From positions 1-51,501 of the forward strand of contig SKYF01000117.1 in assembly GCA_007128005.1 (NCBI GenBank): DNA of 51,501 nt, written 5' to 3'. A program made the translations under genes and the position numbers. The stretch comes from Bdellovibrionales bacterium (GTDB lineage: Bacteria > Bdellovibrionota > Bdellovibrionia > Bdellovibrionales > UBA1609). The notes beneath the pieces were generated by a model. It searched no databases. It was not told the origin of the DNA and saw nothing but the letters and a program-made list of their open reading frames with translations. Position 1 is the stretch's first letter. Every line of letters begins with the position of its first letter. Below are positions 24,215 to 33,767 of the stretch, piece after piece.

Positions 24215-26431
24215 ATGTTCAATCGCGCTGAGATCATTGATCAAAATTTTTCGCGCTTTGTGCAAGGCACTCAACTGCCTCCTGCACGAAGCACCACCAC
24301 TCCTCAAGATGCCGGACTGAGCCCCGAACAGTTTCTAGACCTGTTTGAAAGTCAGATGATCAGCCGCCACCTGGACCTTCAAGCCAGACTGTTAAAAAAC
24401 CAAAACCTCTGCTTTTACACCATTGGCAGCTCCGGGCACGAGGGCAACGCAGGCTTAGGCAGAGTGTTTCGCTACACTGATATGGCCTTCCTTCACTATC
24501 GTAGCTGCGCGTTAATGATTCAGCGAGCCAAACAGTTCCCAGGCAGCACCCCCATCTACGACAACCTTCTGTCCTTTATGGCCTCAAGCGATGACCCCAT
24601 TGCCGGGGGCCGGCACAAAGTCTTTGGTAGCAAACCTCTTTTTGTGCCACCACAGACCAGCACCATTGCCTCCCACCTGCCCAAGGCGATAGGAGCTGCG
24701 CTGTCCATTGCCCGAGCGAAGGACTTGAAGCTCACAGACACTGAGCTTCTACCTGATTCAGTGGTTCTGTGCAGCTTTGGGGACGCTTCGATCAACCACT
24801 CCACCGCCGTAGGGGCTATCAATACCGCTTGCCTGATCAGCTACCAACATATGAATCTGCCTTTGGTGTTTATCTGCGAGGACAATGGCATCGGTATCTC
24901 AGTCCCGACTCCGGGAAGTTGGGTGGCTGATCAGTACTCTGAGCGCCGGGGCCTTAAATACTTTTCCTGTGACAGCTTAAATCTCTGCGATGTGGTGGCC
25001 AAGGCCAAGCTCGCTGAAAGCTATGTGCGCTTAAGAAGGCGTCCTGTTTTCTTTCACTTTAAGACAGTTCGCCTTCTCGGCCATGCGGGCTCGGATGTGG
25101 AGTCCACCTATAAGGCCTTAAAGCAGATTGAACTTGATGAGTTCAATGACCCCCTTTTGCATTCGGCCAGAATTGCCATTGAAAACCAATATCTCTCGCC
25201 ATCGCAAATCCTGGACCTCTACGAGTCCTTGCGCAGACAGGTTGCGGCCGTGACCAAAGAGGCCCTGTGCCGACCTAAACTCCTCGAGCCAGAGGCTGTC
25301 TCCTCATCTATTACCGCCTGTGCCAGCCCTCGTAGATCTCCTGACTTGACAGCAAAAGATGGCACTCCTTCTCAAGGGCAGTGGCATCTGGCCAAGCTCA
25401 TTAACTTTGCCCTCAATGAGATTTTGGAGCGCTACCCAACGGCCCTTGTCTTTGGTGAGGACGTGGCCGCCAAAGGGGGGGTCTACAATGTCACCGACGG
25501 GCTTCTGAAGCGATTTGGCCCAAAACGAGTCTTTAATTCTCCCCTAGACGAGCAGTCGATTATTGGTACGGCCATTGGCATGGCTCACAATGGTTTTTTG
25601 CCGATCCCAGAAATCCAATTTTTGGCCTACGTACACAACGCTGAAGATCAGATACGTGGCGAGGCGGCCACACTGGCCTTTTTTTCCCAGGGGCAATTCA
25701 CCAACCCCATGATCTTGCGGGTGGCTGGCCTGCCCTACCAAAAGGGCTTTGGCGGACATTTTCACAACGACAACTCTCTGGCCGTCTTTCGCGACATCCC
25801 GGGACTGATTATCGCCGTCCCCTCCAATGGACTCGATGCCGTAAAAATGCTGCGAGCTGTGGCTAAAGAGGCCTACGAAAGAGGCCGAGTTGTTGTGTTT
25901 GTGGAACCCATTGCGCTCTATATGACCAAAGATCTCCACCAAGCCGGGGACAAGCTGTGGACCTCTTCCTACCCCTCAGACCCAGAGGACATCATAGCTC
26001 CAGGAGACTTTGGAGTGTTTCAATCCTCCCCAGAACGGCCACCTGATTTGGCCATTGTCACCTATGGCAATGGCTACTACTTGTCTCGTCAGGCAGAAAA
26101 GGTCCTTAGCCAAGAACACAGCTTGAATGTCAAGATCATTGACCTGCGCTGGGTGGCCCCCCTCAACAAAGCCAAGCTCTGTGAAGAACTGAGAGAAATC
26201 CAAAAGGTCTTGATTGTCGATGAATGCCGAAAGACAGGATCGCTGAGTGAGGGGATTGTGACCCTCCTTGTTGAGGGGCTGAAACCCCTTCCTCAAATAG
26301 CCGTTGAGGCGGCCCACGACTGCTTTATCACCTTAGGCGTCGCTGCAGCAGCAGGCCTTCCCAGTCGGGAGAGTATTATCAAGGCCGCCCTCAAGCTCAA
26401 TGAGAGCCCCGACATCGGAGTAGACTTATGA
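24215..26431 (+). CDS. 2-oxoacid dehydrogenase E1, fused alpha and beta subunits
   Basis: 738 residues. Residues about 35-350 are the TPP-binding alpha part (SSGHEGNAG, VPPQTSTIASHLPKAIGAAL, CSFGDASINHSTAVGAIN, CEDNGIGIS). Residues about 385-735 are the transketolase-type beta part (VFGEDVAAKGGVYNVTDGLL, FNSPLDEQSIIG, GFGGHFHNDNS, VKIIDLRWVAPL). The GDG of the TPP motif reads GDA, so cofactor binding is worth testing. Such fusions act as E1 of branched-chain 2-oxoacid dehydrogenase, delivering acyl groups to a lipoyl E2; no E2 or E3 gene lies here. ATGA-coupled to the acyltransferase downstream. Confidence 0.82.
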   Translation: MFNRAEIIDQNFSRFVQGTQLPPARSTTTPQDAGLSPEQFLDLFESQMISRHLDLQARLLKNQNLCFYTIGSSGHEGNAGLGRVFRYTDMAFLHYRSCALMIQRAKQFPGSTPIYDNLLSFMASSDDPIAGGRHKVFGSKPLFVPPQTSTIASHLPKAIGAALSIARAKDLKLTDTELLPDSVVLCSFGDASINHSTAVGAINTACLISYQHMNLPLVFICEDNGIGISVPTPGSWVADQYSERRGLKYFSCDSLNLCDVVAKAKLAESYVRLRRRPVFFHFKTVRLLGHAGSDVESTYKALKQIELDEFNDPLLHSARIAIENQYLSPSQILDLYESLRRQVAAVTKEALCRPKLLEPEAVSSSITACASPRRSPDLTAKDGTPSQGQWHLAKLINFALNEILERYPTALVFGEDVAAKGGVYNVTDGLLKRFGPKRVFNSPLDEQSIIGTAIGMAHNGFLPIPEIQFLAYVHNAEDQIRGEAATLAFFSQGQFTNPMILRVAGLPYQKGFGGHFHNDNSLAVFRDIPGLIIAVPSNGLDAVKMLRAVAKEAYERGRVVVFVEPIALYMTKDLHQAGDKLWTSSYPSDPEDIIAPGDFGVFQSSPERPPDLAIVTYGNGYYLSRQAEKVLSQEHSLNVKIIDLRWVAPLNKAKLCEELREIQKVLIVDECRKTGSLSEGIVTLLVEGLKPLPQIAVEAAHDCFITLGVAAAAGLPSRESIIKAALKLNESPDIGVDL

Positions 26432-27477
26432 ATAAAAGAAAGCGAGTTGTGGTGATCTGCCCGGGAAGAGGTTCTTATACAAAAGAGGAACTCGGTTACC
26501 TGTCTCAGGCAAGACCTCTGGTGGACGACTTTTTGACAGACATCGATCGGCGACGCAGAGAGGATGGTGAGCCCAGTATCACCGAACTCGACTCAGCGAC
26601 CAAGTTTCAGGTCAATCTACACACCAAGGGTGAGCATGCTTCGACACTCATTTATGCCTGCTCCTACTATGACTTTGCCCGCCTCACCCAAACCGAACAG
26701 GGGCAAGAGGAGTACGAAGTGGTCGCTATCACCGGAAATTCCATGGGCTGGTACATAGCCCTGGCCCTGGGAGGCTCTTTGGCTTGGGCCGAGGCCTACA
26801 GCCTCATTCAGGGCATGGGCTCGATGATGAGGGATAAACTTGTCGGCGGACAGATCATTTACCCCGTTTGCGACGAAAATTGGCAGATACAACCTCATGT
26901 CGAGGATGAGATCCGCCTCCTCCTTGAGCAAACTAACTCCCTCCCAGAGCATGAGGCCTATTTGTCTATTCGGCTGGGTGGCTACTGGGTTCTCGGGGCC
27001 AATGCTCTGGGAGCAAAGCATCTGCTTAAAACTCTGCCTCCCAAAGACAACTACCCCTTTCAACTGGTCAACCACGGGGCCTTTCACACCCCCCTTATGG
27101 AGGCCATCTCGGCACAGGCCTTTCAACGCTTCTCTACTGATATCTTCAAAGCCCCTCAGGTGCCCCTGATTGATGGGCGTGGACAGATCTGGAAGCCCTG
27201 GAGCTGCCAGACTGAGGATCTTTACGACTACACTTTAGGTCACCAGGTGATAAAACCCTATGATTTTAGCCAGGCTGTCAGCGTGGCCCTCAAAGAGTAT
27301 GGCCCTGACCACCTGGTCCTCTTAGGGCCTGGAGGAAGCCTTGGGGGGGCCATTGGACAGATTCTAGTAGCCAACCGCTGGCAGTCCATGAGCAACAAAT
27401 CGGAGTTTCAGGAGCGCCAGAGCAAAGACCCCTTTCTCATCTCCTTAGGGCGCAGAGAAAAGTCAAACTCGGGCTGA
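26428..27477 (+). CDS. Malonyl-CoA:ACP transacylase (FabD)-like acyltransferase
   Basis: 349 residues. Acyltransferase fold: nucleophile in GNSMGW (S105, in place of the common GHSLG) and active-site His in NHGAFHTPLM (H220), close to the FabD AFHSPLM motif. The usual Arg after the GHSLG helix and the Gln of GQG are not evident (start CPGRGSYT). The family moves malonyl or related acyl groups from CoA to ACP. Coupled by ATGA to the E1 fusion, an unusual partner that suggests handling of acyl-CoA made by the dehydrogenase. A substrate other than malonyl is plausible. Confidence 0.75.
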   Translation: MNKRKRVVVICPGRGSYTKEELGYLSQARPLVDDFLTDIDRRRREDGEPSITELDSATKFQVNLHTKGEHASTLIYACSYYDFARLTQTEQGQEEYEVVAITGNSMGWYIALALGGSLAWAEAYSLIQGMGSMMRDKLVGGQIIYPVCDENWQIQPHVEDEIRLLLEQTNSLPEHEAYLSIRLGGYWVLGANALGAKHLLKTLPPKDNYPFQLVNHGAFHTPLMEAISAQAFQRFSTDIFKAPQVPLIDGRGQIWKPWSCQTEDLYDYTLGHQVIKPYDFSQAVSVALKEYGPDHLVLLGPGGSLGGAIGQILVANRWQSMSNKSEFQERQSKDPFLISLGRREKSNSG

Positions 27478-27489
27478 TGGGACAGGAAT

Positions 27490-28449
27490 CTAGCGACCTC
27501 GCATCTGAGGGTCAAAGGCATCGCGCAGACCATCGCCCAACAGGTTAAAGGCGAGCATGGTGAGGAAAATAGCTACCCCTGGAGCAATCATCAAGTGAGG
27601 GAAACTGCGCAAGCTGCGCCAGCCATCATCGGCCATTACTCCCCAACTGCTAAAGGGTGGCTGAAGTCCCAGACCAATAAAGCTCAAAAAACTCTCGAAT
27701 AAAATATTGAGAGGGATCTGAAAGGTCAGCAGCACAATAATTGGCCCCAAGATATTGGGAAAAACATGCCGCCAAACAATGGCAAAGGAGTGGGACCCAA
27801 GGGCCCTTGCCGCCTCTACATAGGCCATCTCCTTGACCTGCATCACCTGACCTCTCACCACCCTGGCCAAGGTCACCCAACCCACTACACTTAAAGCCAG
27901 CAGGATACCCGTCAGGGCCCTGAGCTCTGGATTGGTAAATAGGTTCACTGAGTCAAAGATCACCTTGACCAAGATGAGTAGCACAAGAGTCGGAATGGAG
28001 TAGAGGATATCCACCACCCGCATCATCACCGAGTCCACTCGCCCACCCATCCAACCAGAGATACAGCCGTAGATGGTGCCAATAAACAAAGAGATCAAGG
28101 CCGTAATAACCCCGACAGCCATGGACATCCTCGCCCCGTAAATCAAGCGAGAGAGCATATCTCTGCCGAGGGCATCAGTACCCAGCCAGTGAGTCCAGGA
28201 GGGGGACTGCAGAATGCGGTCCATATGCTGCTCATCAAAAGAGTATGGGGCAATCCAAGGGGCAAAGATGGCCACAAGGCTCACAAAGATCACAAAGTAA
28301 GTGGATATCACCGCCATGCGGTTTTTCTTGTAGCGTCTCCAACCTTCAGCCCACAGGCTCTGAGAGCTCTTGCCTTGGCCTAGCTGCTGCTTATTGCCGT
28401 CTGCCACCAACATGGCCGCACTGATCTCCTGAGACCTCATTCCACTCAT
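27490..28449 (-). CDS. Peptide ABC transporter permease, DppC/OppC type
   Basis: 319 residues. Inner-membrane permease of a dipeptide/oligopeptide importer: N-terminal cytoplasmic stretch, then the OppC start (RRYKKNRMAVISTYFVIFVS), six membrane segments in total, and the EAA loop EAARALGSHSFAIVWRHVFPN (key residues EAA and G). Ends GDGLRDAFDPQMRGR, the family-typical end. The start overlaps the dppB-like stop (ATGA). No ATPase gene follows: the next gene downstream is the convergent acyltransferase. Confidence 0.9.
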   Translation of the reverse strand: MSGMRSQEISAAMLVADGNKQQLGQGKSSQSLWAEGWRRYKKNRMAVISTYFVIFVSLVAIFAPWIAPYSFDEQHMDRILQSPSWTHWLGTDALGRDMLSRLIYGARMSMAVGVITALISLFIGTIYGCISGWMGGRVDSVMMRVVDILYSIPTLVLLILVKVIFDSVNLFTNPELRALTGILLALSVVGWVTLARVVRGQVMQVKEMAYVEAARALGSHSFAIVWRHVFPNILGPIIVLLTFQIPLNILFESFLSFIGLGLQPPFSSWGVMADDGWRSLRSFPHLMIAPGVAIFLTMLAFNLLGDGLRDAFDPQMRGR

Positions 28450-29543
28450 GACAGCTTAATCCTTGGATCAAAGTAGGCGTAGAGAATGTCCACTACAAGG
28501 TTGGCCAACACCAACATGACTGAAAAAACCAAAGTTGTACCGAGAATCAGGGGATAGTCTCGGTTGGTCACACTCTGCACCATATGTCGACCCAAGCCCG
28601 GAATGGCAAAGATCTGCTCCACAACAAAGGAGCCTGACAACACACCTGCCACCAGAGGCCCCGAGAAAGTCAAAACAGGAATGAGAGAGTTTTTCAGAAC
28701 ATGTTTATACAGTACCACTTGATGGGACAGCCCCTTCGCCTTGGCCGTACGAATGTAATCCGAGCGAATGACTTCCAGAACACTAGAGCGAGTCAGACGA
28801 GCAATGATGGCTGCAGGACTTGTGCCGAGCACGACCACTGGGAGTATATAGTACTCAGGCCCTAACCACAGAGCCACTTCAAACCAATTCAACCAAAAAG
28901 CAAAAACAATAATCAAGATAGGCGCTATCAAGAAACTCGGCAAAGCCACTCCGCTGATGGCCAAAATCATAGTGGCATTGTCGGCAAAGCTGTTGTGTCT
29001 TGAGGCTGCAAATAAGCCTGCTGGAATACCGATCATAAAGGCCAAAATCAGACTGTAGACTCCAAGCTGTAGGGACACTGGCAGAGCCTCACCCACAATC
29101 TGAGCCACGTTCCTGCCCAAGAACTTATAGGACTCTCCCAAGTCCCCCCTCAACAGACCCAACATATAGTCGCTGTACTGCCTGTGCAATGGGGCATCCA
29201 GATTGTACTTAGCCGCAATGTTGGCAATGACCTCAGGAGGCAGAGCTTTTTCTGTGTCGAAAGGTCCTCCAGGAATCACCCTCAGCAAAAGAAACGTCAT
29301 ACTGGCAATAACAAAAATAACAAAAACTGCCTCAAGGATACGCTTTATCACATAGACTACTAGGTTTTGAGAGAAGGTGTAATGGGCAAAGCCAACAGCT
29401 GCCAAAGAACCCGTCAGCCACCAAAGAGCCCTAGGAATGGGAAGGGCAAAAAAACTCATCACCACAAGACTCAGAGAACCCAGCAAAAGGCCCCAGCCCA
29501 TCAAGAACTTCCAGTTCTCCTTAAGCCTTGAAACTAGCTTCAC
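28446..29543 (-). CDS. Peptide ABC transporter permease, DppB/OppB type
   Basis: 365 residues, longer than the usual 305-340. The extra N-terminal portion (about 60 residues) holds two hydrophobic segments (FLMGWGLLLGSLSLVVMSFF and a second) before the normal DppB start YVIKRILEAVFVIFVIASMT. The remainder is typical: LLRVIPGGPFD, YGL-type periplasmic loop, EAA-like loop (EVIRSDYIRTAKAKGLS) and DPRIKLS end. Pairs with the OppC-like protein and overlaps both neighbours by 4 nt. Confidence 0.9.
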   Translation of the reverse strand: MKLVSRLKENWKFLMGWGLLLGSLSLVVMSFFALPIPRALWWLTGSLAAVGFAHYTFSQNLVVYVIKRILEAVFVIFVIASMTFLLLRVIPGGPFDTEKALPPEVIANIAAKYNLDAPLHRQYSDYMLGLLRGDLGESYKFLGRNVAQIVGEALPVSLQLGVYSLILAFMIGIPAGLFAASRHNSFADNATMILAISGVALPSFLIAPILIIVFAFWLNWFEVALWLGPEYYILPVVVLGTSPAAIIARLTRSSVLEVIRSDYIRTAKAKGLSHQVVLYKHVLKNSLIPVLTFSGPLVAGVLSGSFVVEQIFAIPGLGRHMVQSVTNRDYPLILGTTLVFSVMLVLANLVVDILYAYFDPRIKLS

Positions 29544-31153
29544 TTCAGCTCCACGTCGCGGAAAATAAACCGGGCCAAGCGATTCACTGGATAATTCTGA
29601 ACTCTATCAGCCACGAGCAGGTGGTTGACTTGGGCATAGAGGGGTAATACCGCCGCTCCCTCTTCAGTGAGAATTCTCTGAGCCTCCCGATAAAGCACTC
29701 TTCTTTTGGCAGGGTCCCCCTCAGCCACTGCCTGCTGAATCAGCTCATCAAAGCGCGAATTCTTCCAGCGCGTGTAGTTTTGGTCAGAAAATGAAGTCAT
29801 AATGCCCATAAAATTATCAGGGTCTGGGTAGTCTGCCAGCCAGCCTAGGCGGTAGATATGGCTGGGGTTGGTGCTCAGTGAGCGCAAATAGACCTTCCAC
29901 TCTTCGTTGAGCAGCTCTACGCTGATCCCCAGATTGCGCCTCAACTGAGCCTGGATATTCTCGGCCACTCTGCGGTGATCTTCCATAGTGTTAAATGAAA
30001 GCGTAAGGGTTGGAAACGTAGAGCGATCCTTAAAGCCTGCCTCATCCAGCAGACGGTTGGCTTCAGCCACGTCAAAGTTCAGCCCCACATCGGCCTCATA
30101 GCCCAGCATTCCAGGGGGAATCCAGTTGGAGATGGGAATCTGCCCCCCTTGAAGCATATCGGTCACCTGTTTTCTGTCCACTCCATGAACTATGGCTCTG
30201 CGCACCCGAACATCGTCCATCGGGGGGCGCTCGGTATTGAAGCCAAAATAGTAGGTCGCCATAATTCCCGTCTCTCGATACTCCTTGCGCCTTTTGAGAT
30301 GACCCAGCTCGCGGCTGGGAAGCTGGTGAAGAGAATCCAGACGTCCAGAATCAAATAGGTTCAAGGCGGTTGAAGTCTCATTGACCATATAGGCCAAGAT
30401 GTTTTTGATCTTTGCCTTGTCGCCATAGTAGTTCTCATTGCGCTCAAGAACGATGGCCCTGTCATGATCCCATATCTTGAGATCGTAGGCCCCCAGGGTG
30501 ACAATGTTCTCAGGGTCCGTCCAACGGTCTCCGTGCTTCTCAATCACATCCTTGCGGATAGGGAAGGTGCTGGAGTGAGTGAGCAGCATGGGAAAATAAC
30601 TCTTAGGCTGATCCAGCTCCACCACCAAGCGGCCCTCGGCATCCACCCTCACTCCAACTTCTGAGAAGTCTTTAATGGAACCCTCGTTATAGGCTCGAGC
30701 ATTCTTGATTGAGTAGAGAAAGTAGGCGTACTCGGAGGCAGTCTTAGGGTTCAGCAGTCTCTCCCAACCGTCCACGACCTGCTGGGCCTTAAACTCAACT
30801 CCATCATTCCACTTCACTCCCTCACGCAGAGTGAAGGTCCATTTTGTGAAGTCAGAATTGGAGGACCACTCGGTGGCCAGAGCAGGCAGAAGTTTAAAGT
30901 CGGGGTCTTGGAGATCATATTGAATCAAGCCCTCCATAATGTTGTCTTGAATCAGGGAGGACGTGGTGTCGGTGGACCGGTTCCAATCCAAAGTAGGAGG
31001 CTCTGTGATAATATTGATGCGAAGAGTATCCGCTAAACTTAATCCGTACTCTAGGCGCCTCTCTCGAGTGCAGGAGCTCAGCAGGGGAAGAAGGATCAAA
31101 AGAGGCAGAGAAAATTTTATATGAAGTCGGTCAACCCAACGGAACTGTGGCAT
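29540..31153 (-). CDS. Peptide-binding lipoprotein (SBP family 5, OppA-like)
   Basis: 537 residues from ATG 31153, chosen for AGGGAG about 8 nt upstream; a longer frame begins at 31195. Lipobox LLSSC (Cys 28) anchors the mature protein at the membrane. It carries SBP_bac_5 signatures: INIITEPPTLDWNRSTDTT, EGLIQYD, TLREGVKWNDG, VRVRRAIVHGVDR, RLGWLADYPDPDNFM and a C-terminal YAQVNHLLV. Captures peptides for the DppB/DppC permeases in the same operon. The nearby ATPases (DppD/DppF) are missing and presumably lie elsewhere. Confidence 0.9.
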   Translation of the reverse strand: MPQFRWVDRLHIKFSLPLLILLPLLSSCTRERRLEYGLSLADTLRINIITEPPTLDWNRSTDTTSSLIQDNIMEGLIQYDLQDPDFKLLPALATEWSSNSDFTKWTFTLREGVKWNDGVEFKAQQVVDGWERLLNPKTASEYAYFLYSIKNARAYNEGSIKDFSEVGVRVDAEGRLVVELDQPKSYFPMLLTHSSTFPIRKDVIEKHGDRWTDPENIVTLGAYDLKIWDHDRAIVLERNENYYGDKAKIKNILAYMVNETSTALNLFDSGRLDSLHQLPSRELGHLKRRKEYRETGIMATYYFGFNTERPPMDDVRVRRAIVHGVDRKQVTDMLQGGQIPISNWIPPGMLGYEADVGLNFDVAEANRLLDEAGFKDRSTFPTLTLSFNTMEDHRRVAENIQAQLRRNLGISVELLNEEWKVYLRSLSTNPSHIYRLGWLADYPDPDNFMGIMTSFSDQNYTRWKNSRFDELIQQAVAEGDPAKRRVLYREAQRILTEEGAAVLPLYAQVNHLLVADRVQNYPVNRLARFIFRDVELK

Positions 31154-31273
31154 GAGCAAATCTCCCTGGGACCTTGAGCCCAAACACCAACCCATAAGTG
31201 GGTAAGAGTCCCAGGTTTAACAACTTTTTGGCCCTAGATGTCAAGTCTTAGGCTATCGATTTGGCCCCTCTTG

Positions 31274-33664
31274 CTAGTTGAAGCTCTCCCAGCTCTCTCT
31301 GGCTGGAACCCTCTCTGGTCTCGGCAGGCCCAGGGGCTGGGCCAGCCACTCCAGGCGCCCTATCCGACGCTCCTCGGGTCCACTGAGCTGAGTGTAAACG
31401 CCATAGTGACCCAAGACTCTTTTTACGTAGTTTCTTGTCTCCAAAAAGGGAATGTGCTCAATAAACTCGTCCATTTCTAAGGAACCGAAGGCAGAGAGCC
31501 AGCCTTCAACTCGGTGAGGGCCTGCATTGTAGGCGGCCGCCATCAAGGGCAAGGATCCCTGAAACATTCGCGACAGCCGCGAAAGATAGCGAACTCCCAA
31601 GTGGATATTGGTCTGAGGGTCAAATAACTCCTGAGGATCAAAGCCCTCTTCTCCCATAAGGCGTGCCACCTGCCGACCTGTATTGGGCATGATCTGCATA
31701 AGACCCCGTGCCCCCACAGGGGAGACCACATCAGGCTGAAAATAGCTCTCAGCCTTCATAATGGACCAAACAAACTCAGGAGGAACCATCAACTGCTCTG
31801 AATAGGAAGCCACCCACTGCTCATAGGCTCTCGGAAAAGACTGCTGCCAAAGTTCTCGATTTTTTTCCATGGGCTGGCGATTTCTGAGTTGCCCAAAGTG
31901 GTTTTGACTGAGTCGAGCGGAGCGATTGAAGGCCTGAATGGCCTCGTATTGGGAAATCAACATCTGTAGGTACTTTCTATTTCTAGTGCGTGACTCAATC
32001 TCAAAGAGCTCCCATCTGGCCCAGTCCAATTGCCCCAAGTAGATCAAAGCTTTGGCCTGCTCAAACCTCTTTTGAAGTTGAGGGCTCTCAAACCCCGTCA
32101 CCATCAACTGCTCCTCTTCCTCAGCTAGGTCTTCCTCGCTGCCCAGGACAGGCAAGTCCTCTTCTTCATCCAACTCCACTTCAGAGCTTAAAGTCTCCTC
32201 TGACTCCAGAGCCTCAAGCTCAGCCTCTGAGAGAGCCTCATCTGCCTTGTCCCCCAAAACCTGTGCTGGGCCTGAGGCTAAGCCTCTCTTCTGGGCCTCA
32301 GTCTCGGGAACGGGAATTTTATCTTGAGGGATGCCTCCCAGCCGCTCCCGGGCGGCCAGGGCGTAAAACCCATGGGGGTCCTGGTCCACAAGACGGTTGA
32401 AGAGCTTGTAGGCCTCAACATAGTTTTCCATACGCAGATGACTCATAGCCATCCAGTAACGAATTTTATCTGCGGGGTGTCTAGCCCATGCTCTGCGCGA
32501 ACGAGCCCTCCACTGTAAGATCTGCTCAAATCCAGCCACGGCTCCCTCATAGTCTTCACGCAGGTAGCGGATCCAAGCACGATGCCAGTGCGCATCTCGG
32601 GTCAAACCGGAATTAGGGTATCGCTCTATAAACTCAGCAAATCGCCGGCTGGCCCCATCGTAGTCTTGAAACTGATAGCTTAAGAAGGCCGAATGAAAGA
32701 GAGCTTCTCTTCCCTCTCTCCTTTGTGGACTCAGCTGATGAGCTGAGTAATAGATGCCAACTGCCGCCTGAAACTCGCCTGCTCGAGCCGCGGCTCGAGC
32801 GAGGAGAAGCAGATAATCGAGGTTGCTTTTCTGACTGTCATAGTGTCGCAGCAAAACTTCCACAGCTTCATCCACAAAACCCTCTTGAGTGAGAAAGTTG
32901 GCCAAAAAGGCATCGGCTTCGTAAACTCCAGCTCCTCGAGCCCGCTCGCGAAGCACCTCAATCTCTCCCCGGGCCCGATCAGGCTCACCCGCCCACTGCA
33001 GTCTGCGAAACCTCCTGCGCTGATCATTTTCCGTGGCGACACAGCCGAGCTTCTGCCCCTCATACCTGGCTGCCTGCAGATCCACGCCCCAGTCATGAAG
33101 CAGCGGATGACTGGGATAGTCCGAGTAAAGTCTTCTTGCCCAACGACAGGCCATCCACTTGCGATTGCGCTTGAGTTCAACTCCCACCAACTGCCATAAA
33201 ACTTCAGGGTATTTCTCATTGCGCCTCCAGCCCCTTTCAACAAAGCTAAGGTGGCGGAAGGACTCATTCCAATGGCCTCTTGCGATTGCAACTTGAGCCA
33301 GCTCATGACGTATCTCCCGTCGAAGCTGGCGATTGGGCTGCAGAGTCAATGCTTGAGTGAAAGAATCCTGAGCTTGCCTTAAAAGGCCCTGTTGGCGCTG
33401 GCTGACACCTAAAAAATAGTGGCTGTAAACGGCCAAAGGGGCCTTGCGCTCAATGGCCAGAGCAAAGGCCTTTTCTGCCTCAGGCCAATCTTCCTCTTTC
33501 AAAAGAGCTAAGCCCGCCTCAAGGGGAGTTAAGTCTTGACCTGGAGAGCCCATCTCTTGGGGCTCTGTGGGAGTTTCAGCAGAAAGAGACAGCCCTGCCA
33601 AAAGCAGAACCGTTCCCATAATGCATCGAGTTCTCAAAAGCGCCTGTTGCAACGAGTAAACCAC
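31274..33664 (-). CDS. slt: Soluble lytic murein transglycosylase with TPR region
   Basis: 796 residues from GTG 33664 behind AGGGAGGGG. Signal peptide (IMGTVLLLAGLSLSAE), then TPR-like superhelix (about 45-460), a strongly acidic linker (about 480-530; many Glu, Asp and Ser) and the Slt catalytic domain (about 627-760). Catalytic Glu is E639 in SIMKAESYFQ, followed by GARGLMQIMP and AAYNAGP, the transglycosylase family 1A motifs. Cleaves glycan strands in the periplasm to form anhydro-muropeptides. The long acidic linker is unusual in Slt. Confidence 0.9.
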   Translation of the reverse strand: MVYSLQQALLRTRCIMGTVLLLAGLSLSAETPTEPQEMGSPGQDLTPLEAGLALLKEEDWPEAEKAFALAIERKAPLAVYSHYFLGVSQRQQGLLRQAQDSFTQALTLQPNRQLRREIRHELAQVAIARGHWNESFRHLSFVERGWRRNEKYPEVLWQLVGVELKRNRKWMACRWARRLYSDYPSHPLLHDWGVDLQAARYEGQKLGCVATENDQRRRFRRLQWAGEPDRARGEIEVLRERARGAGVYEADAFLANFLTQEGFVDEAVEVLLRHYDSQKSNLDYLLLLARAAARAGEFQAAVGIYYSAHQLSPQRREGREALFHSAFLSYQFQDYDGASRRFAEFIERYPNSGLTRDAHWHRAWIRYLREDYEGAVAGFEQILQWRARSRRAWARHPADKIRYWMAMSHLRMENYVEAYKLFNRLVDQDPHGFYALAARERLGGIPQDKIPVPETEAQKRGLASGPAQVLGDKADEALSEAELEALESEETLSSEVELDEEEDLPVLGSEEDLAEEEEQLMVTGFESPQLQKRFEQAKALIYLGQLDWARWELFEIESRTRNRKYLQMLISQYEAIQAFNRSARLSQNHFGQLRNRQPMEKNRELWQQSFPRAYEQWVASYSEQLMVPPEFVWSIMKAESYFQPDVVSPVGARGLMQIMPNTGRQVARLMGEEGFDPQELFDPQTNIHLGVRYLSRLSRMFQGSLPLMAAAYNAGPHRVEGWLSAFGSLEMDEFIEHIPFLETRNYVKRVLGHYGVYTQLSGPEERRIGRLEWLAQPLGLPRPERVPARESWESFN

Positions 33665-33767
33665 ATCCCCTCCCTGGAACTTTCAGGCTAAAAGCTCCAC
33701 CCCATTCTCGCAAGTCTAGATGATAGATTTTGAATTTCAGCCCGCAGAGTGGTAGCTGTGAAGCCCT

